Positions 35,003-47,300 of a stretch of DNA of 64,000 nt are shown piece after piece. Under the pieces are notes generated by a model, which had not been told where the DNA came from, did no database searches, and worked only from the letters and a program-made list of their open reading frames with translations. Position 1 is the stretch's first letter; each line of letters begins with the position of its first letter. The translations under genes and the position numbers were made by a program. The stretch spans positions 62,001-126,000 of the forward strand of contig SWDT01000069.1 in the NCBI GenBank assembly GCA_009193035.1, read 5' to 3'. This stretch comes from Halicephalobus mephisto (lineage: Eukaryota > Nematoda > Chromadorea > Rhabditida > Panagrolaimidae).

Positions 35003-36020
35003 ATGTCCCAAAGAATCCTCACCGGCAAGCAAGACATTTACCGTGGAATCACGATAAAAACCGAGGACAACCCAGTCACGTCCGTCGAAGCTCCTGGAAT
35101 CCTGAAGAAATCGATAGAGCAATGGACTGCAGACAACGTCCATGGAGTTTGGTTTAAGGTCTTGTCCAAGGTTCGTGTTTCATATATGAATTCATACTTT
35201 TATTCAATTACACCACTTACAGGACGCTTTTTGGGTGACAATTTTGGTTGAGAACGGATTTGAATTCCATCATGCCCAACCTGGTTATGTTATGTTGACG
35301 AAATGGCTACCTACTCATAAGTTCCCAACTTTGCCAAAGTTTGTCTCCACTATTTTTGGCCTTTTGAATTTTATCTGGAATTTGATAACGAAAATTCCCA
35401 CGATTTTACACTTTTAGGTATCCATTCACATCAGTCGGAGTGGGAGGGGTAGTAATGAATTCCAAGGAACAGTTCCTGCTAATTAAGGAAAAACGCGGAA
35501 TCTACCTCGGATGGAAGTTCCCAGGAGGTCTTGCTGATCCAAATGAGGATATTTTCCAAACAGCACAACGAGAAGTTTTTGAAGAAACCGGAATTGAAAC
35601 TGAATTCGAAACAATCGTCACAATGAGGTATATTTCAAGCTTCGGAAGTCTTACAAAACTCGTTTTCAGACACACTACTTCCATCTCCTCATATAAGAAC
35701 GTTGGTGATATGTACTTTGTATGTGCTATGAAGCCGAGGGATGAAGCCAAAATTGAGCCGAAACGCTGTACTCGAGAGACATCGGCGTGCCAATGGATGA
35801 CTCTGTATGTTTGTCTACTTCCTCTTAAAGTTTTTAATAATTTACACCGTATTCTAGTGAAGAGATTGTAAATCTTCCTTCCTCCGAATTTCACAAATTC
35901 AACAAGTCCATCTTGGATGCTTATTTGCACTGGAAGCGGAGTGGTCGGAAAGGTTTCTACATGGAGAAGTTTGAAATCCCGGAATTTAGAAGATCCTGGT
36001 CTGTTTATACTGTGGATTAG
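35003..36020 (+). CDS. NUDT6-like Nudix hydrolase
   Basis: Five exons (35003-35170, 35223-35338, 35418-35627, 35670-35804, 35858-36020) give 263 residues. Nudix proteins hydrolyse nucleoside diphosphates linked to other groups; NUDT6 relatives have an N-terminal domain before the Nudix fold and uncertain substrates. Here the N-terminal domain has AIEQW-like and FHHAQPGYVMLTKWLP motifs, typical of the NUDT6 group. The Nudix box is complete: G, five residues, E, seven residues, REVFEETG, I (FPGGLADPNEDIFQ then REVFEETGI). SDMY-like DMYFVCAMKPR follows. The start is the first ATG after the trans-splice-like acceptor. It shares its promoter region with the aminopeptidase gene. Catalytic glutamates are intact, so enzymatic activity is likely. 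Confidence 0.9.
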
Positions 36021-37106
36021 TCTAGATTATTCCCGTGAAAAGAAGGCCACGAGAAATGACGTAGAGGTCACTGTCGACGTAACCGCCTTCCCTAGAGAAC
36101 TTTTCTATGAACACCTTTGCCGAGAGAATACGAGTTAACTATATTACTTGTTTGTTTCGTGTCGTAATTAAAAATCTCGTGAACTTTTGTGCATGATTTC
36201 AAAGAAAATATTTACCCATAAATTCCTAGAAAGATTATTCAGATTAGGCTTTGGAATACGGAGGATTTCTGAAAGTGGCTATTGAGTTAGTTTTATTTTC
36301 AGGGATATTTTGGGAATTAAGGTCATTGGAGTGAGAATAAAAGTAAAAGGCCATTGATCACCTTAAGGAGCTGTTGAGGAGATGTTTGGGAATTTTCCAA
36401 AGTCCAAGAGCTGAGGTCGAAGTTGGTAACTTACAGTTCGGAGACTAGGAAGTTCCCTGGTGTTGCGTAAACCATTAGTTGTAATATTAAGCTTCCGGCT
36501 CATTTCCTTTTTTGCTAAATCGAATTTTAATTATCCCGTATTTGCAAAATTCTTCCTTCGAATAACCAGATATTCCAAAGTCACATGTTTGAAAAAGTTC
36601 CATTTATAGAGTTACAAAAAAGCATTAATAAATCCAGCTTAATATTTAATCAGTTTTGAATATTTTTTAATTTTAAAATTGTTTTTGAGGATTCAGAAAC
36701 CATATGTGAATTTACGTATGCGTTATGAGTACAGCTTAAGAGTTTTAGAGGGGATTTTAAATAGTTGGGAAAGGAGAACTCCCTCATTTTTTAGAAAATT
36801 CCCTAGTTACACCTCTGGCTTCACAGGCCAGGTCTGTAAAGTTTAATCCAGCAACATACAATTTTGTCCTTTTCGACAGGAAAGGAACGACGATTCCTCT
36901 ATCAAAACTGTGACCTTAGACTTTTGACTGTTTGCTCAGGGAAAGTTTGTTCTCGAAAGAAAGGTGTCAAACCACGAGGAGCTTGACACTGGTTCACCTC
37001 GGCATCACTTTTGTGTTCTCAAAAAATTGTTTTCTTAAATTTGTTTTTATTTTTTCACCTTGCTGTTGTTAGTGGTGTTATTTGTGAACTGAGTTACTCC
37101 TAAGGC

Positions 37107-37265
37107 ATGATTTTATTTGTCTTGGACCATCTCAATCCTCTGAACAAACTTGGCGGCATGGTTTCTTTGGAAAGGTCGCCAGATCAAGAATCAAGTACTC
37201 GGTTGAGTCACTTGGAAGAAGATCGGGATGGCTTTGCCGCAAAACCAACTGTAACATCGTTTTGA
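37107..37265 (+). CDS. Small open reading frame, 52 residues, unrecognised
   Basis: ATG at 37107 and stop at 37263-37265. The peptide includes LDHLNPLNKLGG and SHLEEDRDGFAAKP, with a balanced composition and GC content above the surroundings. Nothing in the flanks shows splice sites or a known family. It could be a real small gene, an exon of an unseen one, or chance. Confidence 0.25.
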   Translation: MILFVLDHLNPLNKLGGMVSLERSPDQESSTRLSHLEEDRDGFAAKPTVTSF

Positions 37266-37439
37266 AGTTGCTTGAGAGGATTTCGGATTTGGCAGGTGTG
37301 TTTTTTCCGAAAGTGTTTTTCGAAGAACAATGGTTGGTTAAGAAATGGTGTCAGTAGGGTGGCTCAATATTGTCTTCGACGCGGGAAAGTGTGAAATCTA
37401 TTCTATGAATTTAGTTACTATTTTGCACGCATTCTGGTT

Positions 37440-38050
37440 AAACAAAAAGCGATGATTTCTTGAGAACTTTTCAGTTCCGCGTAGAAAAAGAAAAAAATAA
37501 GTAAATCTAGTAATTCGCCACAAAAATGTCCTTGGTTTTGTTTTCACTCTCTTCACCTAAAAGTATGAAAATTTGTAAAAATTCTTTGAAATTTTCGTCA
37601 AGATGATTTCGCAACAATGCTAGTTTTAATTTTTATAAAAACATGGTTTTTGGAATTTTTGAATTTTCACGTAGAAGAAAAAAAAAGTAAATCTTGTAGT
37701 TTTTTACAAAGATATAAATTTTTTCTTCCTGTTTTTTTACCTAAAATCTGGAAATTGCTCTAAATTCTTAAAAGTTTTCGTCAGGACGATTTCGTAACGG
37801 CACCAATTTTAATTTTTATAATAATACTGTTTCCGTAATGTTTAAATTCCTACGTAAAGAAAAGAAAAAAGTAAATCCCGTAATTTGCTACAACCATATC
37901 AACCGTTTGGTTTTTCTCTTTTCCTGTTCTTTTACCTAAAATCTAAAAATTGTTTGAAAATTCTAACGATCTATATTAAGAAAACTCCGGAACAATATCT
38001 GCTTTAATTTCTATAACATTTTTTAAAATATTTTAATGTTCTTCAGAAAA
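37440..38050. repeat. Degenerate tandem repeat, about 185-base unit, three copies
   Basis: Three successive stretches share the same order of words: a purine-rich piece, then agtaaatc..gtaatt, a pyrimidine-rich piece, acctaaaa.tatgaaaattg, then cgtcaagatgatttcg, and ttttaatttttataa. They begin near 37497, 37684 and 37866. The units are diverged by substitutions and small gaps. No coding sense. Confidence 0.6.
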
Positions 38051-39889
38051 TCTAATTTGGATTTTTTTAATTTTTAAAGAAAATTACATGGCATAAAATA
38101 TTCATTTTTCTTTTTTTAATTTTTTACTTCATTCATGAGTCCTGGATGTTCTTCTAGTTGGCTAAGCTGGAACCAAAGAGTTTTTAATTTTCACTTTTAT
38201 CCGTTTGCACATGAAAAAATATCTTTTTTGCCAAAAATGGAAGATTAATTCTTAAACCAAAAACCCAAAGCTCCATATTAATCTTTTTCTACAAACATTA
38301 GTTCGTATTTAATCTACAGTACGAAAGATAAAACGACGTTTGAAAAAATTCGGTCTTTTCATGAAACATGATTTTTCATGTTTTTGATTTTTTGGGACCA
38401 GAGTTGGTCTTGTTTTTTGAACGCATTAGATATTTAAAGTTCTGCGGACTGGTCCCATTAATATTAAAGCAAGTCCAACTTTCGAACTCCGAGTTCACTT
38501 TTGGTATTAGGAAAACTCATCAAACTGGAGAGCTGGCTGATCTTTCCCTCTGAGGATTTGTCAGAAACATTTTTCATTTTTCCTGTGAATATTTTCAATT
38601 AGTTTTCACGCGGCCTCAATTACATCCATAATTCTATTCATGGGGACGGGATTACCTGGATTTGAATTTACTCATTCGATTCGCTTTTGATTTTTCATCT
38701 TCTAATTTTTGTTCTCTATTCAATAGAGATGGATATTAGTCAGCCAGCTGTAGGTCATGTGAACCAAAATTTTTGGCATATTTGTACTTGACTGAGACGT
38801 AGTAGATTTAGGGAGATTGAAGTTAGATAAGACATAGTATTCAGAAATTAGGGTGTCTGAATACCTACAGATTGGAATAATCTTGAATAAATTCAACCAA
38901 TATTTAATTTTTCTACTTTCTGTAAAGAGTCGGTAATTCAAAAACCTGGATTCTGGATATCCCAGTTTTTTACAGGAAGATGTACGTATATGGTGTTTCC
39001 TGGAAAGTTGCAACGTTAAATCGCCCTAATTTAGTGAATACGAGATGAATTTCCATGATTATTTTTTGCCTTGGGTTGACCTTGTTTAATTTTTGACAGA
39101 AAAGCTTAAAATTAAATTTTCATTGAAAAATGTAGTATTAAAGGATTTTTCCTGTTTCTCGGGATTAATCCCTAAGTCTCGACGTGCTAGAATCAATTTA
39201 CTTCGTTTTTATAAAACAAGGATATCTTTTATTTTCCGAAGTTTTTTATAAATTATAAAATTGGTTAAATTTACGGAGACATAACCTTCAATTTCGGGGT
39301 TTTTAGTGCACCTTGTACTTGATGTTGTCGTCGTAGTTTTTGTGCACCAGCTGTAAACTGATCATGTTTACTCGACAAAAGGCTAGTAACAGATTACAAA
39401 AATAAAGCAAAAGTGCTCCACAGTAAGTCCGTTTTTCCGACTTGGCCCTTCCCATTTTCGGTCAGCCTTCATTAACTTGTTTCAAGTTATCTCAGGCCTG
39501 GTTGAAAATATTTGTTCGATTTCACGAATATTTCCATGTTTATTGTTCGAAACTCCCAGCTCACGTCAAAATAGATTCTAAAAAATGTGAAAATGGGCCA
39601 TTTGGGAATCGTTTTTCCACGAAGCCCCTCAGGCTCTTTTATCTTTTATCCGTTGCCTGGTGAGATGTCTTCCTGAAACAACAGTTTGAAGGAATATTCC
39701 TCGGTTAAAAAACGAAATTGAAAATTCTTTTCTTTGTAAAACCATAAATGACGAATTTCGACTCGGGGAGTGTCTACACAGGATTTGTCTAAATTTTTAG
39801 ACTCGACCGTGAAAAAACGGCATTCCCCTTAGAGTTTTATGGTTTTGGAGAAGTTTCGTCAGAAAATAGAAATTGTAGCAAAATACTAG

Positions 39890-40360
39890 AAAAGTACTGT
39901 AATTTCCGTTTTAAAAAACTTTAAATTTTTCTCTTCAAAACCATTTTTCGATTTAAAATAATTTTAAATTTTTTCTTCATTTTAGAATTATTTTTAAATT
40001 AGCATTTCCATTTTAAAAAACTTTAAATTTTCCTCTCAAAACCATTTTTCTATTTAAAATAATTTTGAATTTTTTTCATTTTAGAATTATTTTTAAATTA
40101 GCATTTCGCTTTTAAAACAACTTTAAGATTTTTTCATTTGATAACTATTTTTGAAATTAACATTTTTGTTCCAAAAAACCAAAGATTTTTTGCATTTCGA
40201 AACTATTTTTGAATTAACATTTTTGCCCTAAAATAACTTTAGTTTTTTCGATTAATAATTATTTTTGAAATTATCATTTTTTGAAATTTTTAAAACTATT
40301 TCCGTCCTAGAATAACTTTAATTTTTCTGTTTTTCGACTATTTTTCAAAGTTTCAGTTTT
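39890..40360. repeat. AT-rich tandem repeat, about 117-base unit breaking down into shorter units
   Basis: The words ttttaaaaaactttaaattt, ctcaaaaccatttttc, atttaaaataattt and cattttagaattattttta recur twice in the same order between about 39900 and 40110. Shorter, more worn copies (about 60 bases, with actatttttgaaatta) continue to about 40360. Confidence 0.6.
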
Positions 40361-40853
40361 CGTTTACAAAAATTTCAAAAAATATTCCAGAAAAAATTAA
40401 ATTAGAATTTTCTTTTAAAATGTTTTTGTTTCTTAGGCATTTTCGTTTTCAATAATTTGATTATTCGTTGGAAACAACGTTTCTACAATCAGATTTGTTT
40501 AACGACCTTGTTGCTTTATCTCTAACCGAATTTGGTCATTATCAGTTCGGAAAACAGCTAATCCCCCGCCTCCTTGGCAGGCGCTAATCTGTGAGTTAGG
40601 ACGGGAGCCGCGCGGACAGAGCAGCCTGGGAACGGCGGTTGTCTTCGTATTTCAAAAATGCCCCAGTTATCACTTTTCCCTTTATATCCGGTCCAGAAGG
40701 CATACTTCCTTCCCTGCAATGTGTATTTTGAAATTGAGTTCAAATTTCCTTTCCATAATTTTATGCGTTTTTGCCACTCATCATTATGCATGTTGATTAT
40801 TTATTGTCCCAGTCGTGGAGGGAATTCAGGAACTCATGAGATTCTTCTTTTAG

Positions 40854-43361
40854 GTAAGCATGAACTGCTTTCCCTCTTGTGAGGTCTCGCTACCGAGAAT
40901 CGGGAAGACGTACGTTTCTTCGAAATTAGATATCTGCAAGAACCCCGCCATCTTGACGCTGTCAATCACCGTAAGTTGCTAATTCCTCAGCACACTGACA
41001 GGGAACTTGGCCGTGAGCAACAGGGACCTGGACTCGGTTGAATTTTGAGTTCCCTCAACCCGTTGCTTTAATTGAATCGAAACACTAGTCCCTAATCATC
41101 CAGCCGGCTCGATATGTAAACTCCGGATTATTTGTTACTTCCTATTTGTCTGCTTTTAATAACGAAAAACATCTTTGCTCCCCTGAGCTTCCTGGAGGTC
41201 TGAATAATTACTGAATCTCGTGTTTTGAATCTGTGATTGGAGCTGAGTGTACAGAAATTAAGTCATCTTGAAATTAGTCACGAGAGGAGGGTGCAATTTG
41301 CAGGAAAATCCAAGCCAACAGGGACTTGATATTGCAGTTTTTAAAATCAGATTTAGTTTATAGTCAAATTAGCACCTTTAGCAAAAAACTGAAGGCTTGA
41401 GAGAGGTCAAATGTTTCAATTTAAGAGCAGATTCGGATCTTAATCCGGGAGAGAGGCTTGTTCAAGTGCAGGAGAAATTGCGCATCTAAAACGGATTTGG
41501 ATGGCACTTGATCGACCATCTCAGCATAATTTCTGCCAAAGAGCAATCATGGGATTGGTTCAGGATGGGAGTAGATATGTAGAAATGTTTTTGTGTATAC
41601 ACTTGTTCAACTTTTGAATTCCCACCTATCCCGTCCAGATCACTGAACCAATCTCAAATTCTCAATTACCTCCGCCGAAAGCCAGATATTCCGTTACTTT
41701 GGTGTTCACGCTTGGAAACAAACGGGGAACTCGAAATTTCACCTGTGACAATTGCCAGAGAATGCAAGTGAGCAGAAGAATTTCTGAGCATGTTTCTTAA
41801 TATTTATTTTCGCACTTGTTTCTTCTTTCTTTGAGGGACATCTGGTTCCAGATGGACAAATTGGTCCTATTCAAATCCGGCTGATGAAAGAAACAATTAC
41901 TGAACAATTAGTTTCAGAGTGACGGGAAGCGATCTGTGAGCAGCTTCGTCGCCGGCAACCAGCAAGAGTACAGAACTATCGGGAACGACTTCTGGCCGTT
42001 GCAGCTTCAAGTGAAGTTCAGGAACGCCATCGAATCCACGGGGTACTACACAGAAGCATGCATCCAAACTGTAAGGACGGGGAACACAACTTGCTTCATG
42101 AACGGATACGTGGATCCTTCCGCGGATTCCGGCTGCAACTCCTACCGCTCGAGTGAGTTTGAAAACGGAGTAATCTCAGATTAAACTGGCCTTATTTAAC
42201 GTGGAAATTAAAAGCTGTCATCATTTATTAATGATGAGAAGAAGATTGTAGGAGACTTGAAAAAATTAAAATCAAAAAATTCATCTTTATTTCTTAATTT
42301 TTTATATTTCAAAAAGTACTACAGTAGGTTTAAAAACAATGAATTATTCACCTATTTCATTTCGAGAACGAATACGAAGTAGACAAAATGCCGTTTCCGC
42401 CGACAAAATCCCTTGTGTTCCGCTTAATTACCAACTCCATTCCAGATAACAATGGCACTGGATTTCCCATTATTATTCTCTGTGTTATCTTGGCGACGTG
42501 TTTGTTGATGATCTCAGTTGCCATAGTCGCCATGTTCCACCGGCTGTACACCTCTCAAAGAGCCAGTCATTCGAGAAAAAACAGTTTCAACCAAAACAAA
42601 AACGTAGGTTTTCTTTCAGTCATGCATCTGTCACGTAACGTGCCATGGGAACTTCAACGTTTAATTTTGTTTTTTGCATCGGAGTCAAAGTGTATAATTT
42701 CCAGCAGAAAACAGTAGTTTCTGGCCCAGGGAGACTTCCTTCAGTTACTCATCTGCGTAACTGCCTAAATCTGTTTTCGAAACTCGATTTATATCCAAGC
42801 CATTCCAGTTACAAGAATGTACTAAAAATAATTAAATAAACACATTAATGTTGCACTTTTTACATAGCAACATAGCTTTTCGAATGGGAGTATTGCATGA
42901 ACGTTCTCAGGGGAAGCGCTAAATGTGAAGTTTGATAACCAGAAAGTGTAAACGAAAATAATGCTAAATTATTCAGACAACAAGTGGATATCCCTCTTTC
43001 TTCGACTCTGGATTCCAAACTACAAAGTTCCCTCATGACGAAAGGCTGGCTGTTATAGATGAAGTGGACGAGAAGGATCACGACTCGGTCTCCATCGCCA
43101 GTTCCGGCTTTGGATCTGGGCATCTGAAGTCCGTTTCCGAAGACGAGTGCACGAGGCATACAGGTAGGTCCTTCGGTTAAGTCAGTACTGTTGAAAATAA
43201 CTTTAGAACTCTCAACAGACATCAAACCAGTGATGTCACATGCAGGGGAGCACAGAAGGCAATCCCAGCCTTCAGTCGATCAGAGAATCCCGCAGTTAGA
43301 GTCCTTCAAGCCTAGATCGAGTCTTCCTTCGCCAAAGAACCCAGCTCATGCCATTTTGTAA
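40854..43361 (+). CDS. Single-pass membrane protein, unrecognised, 5' end incomplete
   Basis: Six in-phase exons: 40854-40970, 41639-41767, 41918-42152, 42446-42603, 42977-43163 and 43207-43361, 326 residues from the first exon. The extracellular part has paired cysteines (CKNPAILTLSIT; FTCDNCQRM; TGYYTEACIQTVRTGNTTCF) and N-glycosylation sites. One membrane helix follows (FPIIILCVILATCLLMISVA). The cytosolic tail is about 140 residues, serine-, acidic- and proline-rich and likely disordered. I do not recognise the family. No signal peptide is visible in the first exon, which starts after an acceptor-like ttcttcttttag, so an upstream exon is probably missing; the first ATG within it is at 40860. 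GC content is higher than in the flanks. A type I receptor-like or adhesion role is only a guess. AATAAA lies near 43452. Confidence 0.65.
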
Positions 43362-43577
43362 CTGTTGCCTCCTTTTGAAAAGGGATCCGGAAATATGGGT
43401 AGGGTCGTCATGGCCCTTAATAATAATGGCTGCTTTAGATATTGTATTTTTGAATAAAACAGATAAATAGATATTCAGTGAGATTTGCAACAACTTCAAT
43501 AGTCCGTAATTGAACTATTGAAAAGGGGAATATTTTTACAATCTGAGACCGACAAGTGAAAAGGGAGTTCTCGCAGC

Positions 43578-43889
43578 CTATTCCTCAATATTGAATGGGT
43601 TTTCGATTTCTTCGACACCTTCACTGGGACCGACAATTGTGATAGCTGGACCACGGGCAACGATCAAGCCCAGAGCTCGGGTTTCGCCGGTTTGCCGGAA
43701 TGGGTCATCTGGATCTCGAAGGAACTCGATGCAGTTGTCGAGGACGACGTTGAGGAGTGTGTCATAGCCTTTCAGAGTGCCACAGACTTCTCGACCACCT
43801 TGAAACTTGACTCTGATCTGCTGGTCGATAAACCGAGAGAGATCAACAACGCTCTCCTTCTTCTTTCTGCTGGACTCGTCTTTGCTCAT
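43578..43889 (-). CDS. lsm-7: U6 snRNA-associated Sm-like protein LSm7
   Basis: One exon, 103 residues, the usual length. LSm7 is part of the LSm1-7 ring (cytoplasmic mRNA decapping) and the LSm2-8 ring (U6 snRNA in the nucleus). The start KKKESVVDLSRFIDQQIRVK and the Sm1 motif (KFQGGREVCGTLKGYD, LLNVVLDNC) match LSm7 closely. The RDPDDPF insertion characteristic of LSm7 follows, then Sm2 (LGLIVARGPAITIV). No intron is needed. It is transcribed away from the polymerase epsilon gene, starting 484 bases before it, so the two may share a promoter region. Confidence 0.96.
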   Translation of the reverse strand: MSKDESSRKKKESVVDLSRFIDQQIRVKFQGGREVCGTLKGYDTLLNVVLDNCIEFLRDPDDPFRQTGETRALGLIVARGPAITIVGPSEGVEEIENPFNIEE

Positions 43890-44373
43890 TTTAGAATACT
43901 ACTGAAAATGAAAATTCATATAACGAAAACTATTCAAATCCACGGAAAGATAATGGTGGTCCTTGTAGAAATCCATTTTTACGGGAAATTATATATGAAA
44001 TGGGGAAAGTGGTAAAACAGCACAATGAAATATAAACAAACATTGAAAACAATAAATTCCACATGTGAAATTTGTAAAAATGGATGTACAATGATTTCTA
44101 CAGGTTATCTAGATCGGTCTAGAATAGAAATATAGAGAAAAGAAAGAGGAATCGTGGATTCAGAAGACGGAAAACGAAATTTGAAAAATTGCAAGCAACC
44201 AGACAGCTCGGTTTTTCCTCGCGGGAAGTTTTTGCGCGCGAAGACGTGTTCTTCAAAACGACGACTTCAAATTGATTTACCGCATTCTGATTCTGAATTC
44301 TTGTTTTTATCATCGTTCCAATTTCGTGTTCCCTTAAGAAATCTAATCACAGTGCTTGCTTGCAGAATTAACC

Positions 44374-47300
44374 ATGGAGGAACCGGAGAAGGATGATTTG
44401 GTCGTCCAAGACAGAGAGTAAGTGTCTTTAGTTTTCTGTAAGTTTCCTTATATCTTCAGTGATCGTAATTACACCGACCGTCTTACACTTATACGGGAAC
44501 GGGAAATCATCGACAACAAGTATGGGTATCAGAAATACACGGAAGCAGAACCCGTGAATGCCTGGCTCGTGAATGTGCAGCCTGTGAGTTCCCTGCCGTT
44601 GGTTTCATATATGAATTTTATTTTTCAGTCTGAAATCTTCGATTCTTCGACGAAGGCCATCGTAGCGGCCACGGACTTCTACTTCATTGCTGAAAATAGG
44701 AGCAGGTTGAAGATCAGTTACCCTTTCCGGCCTTACCTCTATCTGGGAACGAAGACTGGATTCGAGTTCCAAGTTGCGGCTTACTTGACCAAGAAATATC
44801 CCACTGCTCATGTAGAGCATATGGAGAAGGATAATTTAGACCTAAAGAACCATCTGTCTGGGTTGAAAGGGAAGTTTTTGTTTGTCAGTTTCCCCAGCAC
44901 TGTTGAAATGGCGGCGTTCAAGAAAGAAATCTTCCCTCAAATCAGAAAGAATCAGGAGAACATGAAGACAGCTACGGATTACACCGCTATGCTTGCCGAG
45001 TAAGTGGAGAGTAGCTGTGTCCATACATGGGGTTTTATTTTCAGACATTTGGGAGTAGCGGGAGTTCAAGTGGAGGGCGAGGCACTGGAGCAGATCATCG
45101 ATATCCGGGAGCACGACTTACCGTATCACATGCGAGTCTGCATCGATGAGAAGATTTTCGTCGGTTTGTGGTACACGATTTGCGGTCGTGATCTTGTTAC
45201 GCAAAAGCCGAGTATCAAGAGGAACCCCGATCTCATCGTTGCTCCTGACCCCGTCGTTTGTGCCTTCGATATTGAGACCACCAAGCTTCCCCTGAAGTTC
45301 CCAGATTCTTCCATCGACCAGATCATGATGATTTCGTACATGATCGATGGACGAGGCTATCTCATCATTAACCGGGAAATCATCTCCGCCGATGTGGAAG
45401 ATTTTGAGTACACTCCGAAGCCTGAATTCAAGGGTGAATTTCGTGTTTTTAACGAACAGGACGAAAAAGCCTTATTGAGGAAGTTCTTCGATCACATGCT
45501 ACGAGTGAAACCCCAAGTGATGGTGACTTACAACGGCGACTTTTTCGATTGGCCATTCGTGGAAGCCAGGGCGACTTTCCATGGTCTGAATATGCACAAC
45601 GAGATTGGATTTTACAAGGATAATCAAGATGAGTTCAAGCACATCAGTTGCATCCACATGGACGCCTTCAGATGGGTCAAGAGAGATTCTTATTTACCTG
45701 TGGGAAGTCAGAATTTGAAAGCTGCAACGAAGGCAAAGCTCCGGTATGATCCAGTGGAGCTGGATCCCGAATTGATGGTTCCTATGGCAAAGAACCAGCC
45801 TCAAACTCTGGCCAGTTACTCAGTGTCCGATGCTGTGTCTACCTATTACCTCTACATGAAGTATGTCCACCCATTCATTTTCGCTCTCTGCACTATTATT
45901 CCTCTGGGCCCAGATGACGTAAGTTCCCCTTCATTTCCAAAACACTCATATTTGTTGAAGTTGAATTAGATTACCTCATTCCTGCTCCATGGGGACTTCG
46001 TTTTCCTTGTTTTCGAATGAAATCATGGGTTTCTTTTTTGGTCGACGAAAGAGGAAGATGTAGGGTTCAGGGGAGTGGATTAAGTAGTGTCTCCAGCCGG
46101 GACTCATCTGGATTCCGAGCATTCTCCATTCTTCTTCCTTGAGAAGACGACCGAGAGGAAGCTTCTTGCGGTGTTCCGGAGGGGGGATGACATGTCTAAA
46201 GAGGCTGGAATGGGACATGAAGAAGGACATGAGGATTACCTGTATTCGTAAACATCATCGTAGTAGATGTCGGAATAGGTGAATTCATAAGGATCAATGA
46301 GGGGGACTTGGATATCTTTTTTCAGAACTTCTGATGGTCCTTTACGGGTTGTAGTCGGTTCAACCATTTTTCAAATTAATACAGATAATGACGGAAAAGT
46401 GAATTTCCTGAACGTTTGATTATGCAAATTTTCAGGTTCTTCGGAAAGGATCGGGAACTCTTTGTGAAGCACTTTTGATGGTTGAAGCTTTTCACAATAG
46501 CATTATCTTCCCAAATAAGCAAATAGCAGAAACGCACAAGATGACAAAGGACGGCCATTTGTTGGTCAGCGAGACCTACATTGGAGGTCATGTGGAAGCT
46601 TTGGAATCTGGAGTTTTTCGAGCAGATATTCCTTGTAAATTCAGGATGGAAGTAGATGCATTGGAACAGTTGAAGGCGGAAGTGAAGGAAACTCTCTCTT
46701 ATTCCTTGACGCATGAGATGGGAATCGAATTGGAGGCCTTGGATGATCTTGATCAGGTTGTTGAGGAAATTCAGAAGAAGATAGATGAATTGATTCAAGA
46801 ACCAATGCGAACGGAGAATCCTAAGATTTATCACTTGGATGTCGGAGCAATGTACCCGAATATTATTTTGACCAACAGACTTCAGCCTCCGTCAGTCATA
46901 ACGGAAGAAGATTGTCTGGCATGTGTGTACAACACTCCTGATGCTGTCTGTAAAAGAGATATGAACTGGCTCTGGAGAGGAGAAATTAGTAAGTTTCTGT
47001 TTAATGTCAGCTAAATAATGATTGTTCTAGTCCCGGCAACGAAAAGAGAGTACGAAAGAATAATGCAGCAATTAGAGCAGGAAAGATTTGGCAAGCCTCC
47101 TAAAGCCTTCCATACCCTTCCAAAGGATCAAAGACTTGCAATTGAGAAAAAGAGAATCCAAGACTTTTGCAAGAAATCATACGGACGTGTTCACGAAGCA
47201 AGAGTAGAAGAACGAACCTCAACAATTTGTGAACGAGAAAACGGATTCTACGTCAACACTGTGAGAGCATTCAGAGATAGAAGATATGAATACAAGGCTA

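Larger units (their letters stand above)
36021..40853. other. Large gene-poor region with degenerate tandem repeats
   Basis: 4.8 kb with no gene I can support. It contains two repeat tracts (37440-38050 and 39890-40360) and a small open frame at 37107-37265. Around 38990-39012 a single sequence (tatggtgtttcctggaaag) resembles one end of a mariner-type element without a matching partner. At 40560-40650 there is an unusually GC-rich patch that may be promoter sequence for the following gene. Confidence 0.5.

Noticed and set aside
40558..40791. 77-codon minus-strand frame with a GC-rich end
   Set aside because: No family, no splice context, and it overlaps presumed promoter sequence of the following membrane protein gene.
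40990..41040. Possible exon (NLAVSNRDLDS) in the membrane protein gene
   Set aside because: Its phase does not match the preceding exon; joining 40970 directly to 41639 keeps phase and conserved-looking sequence.
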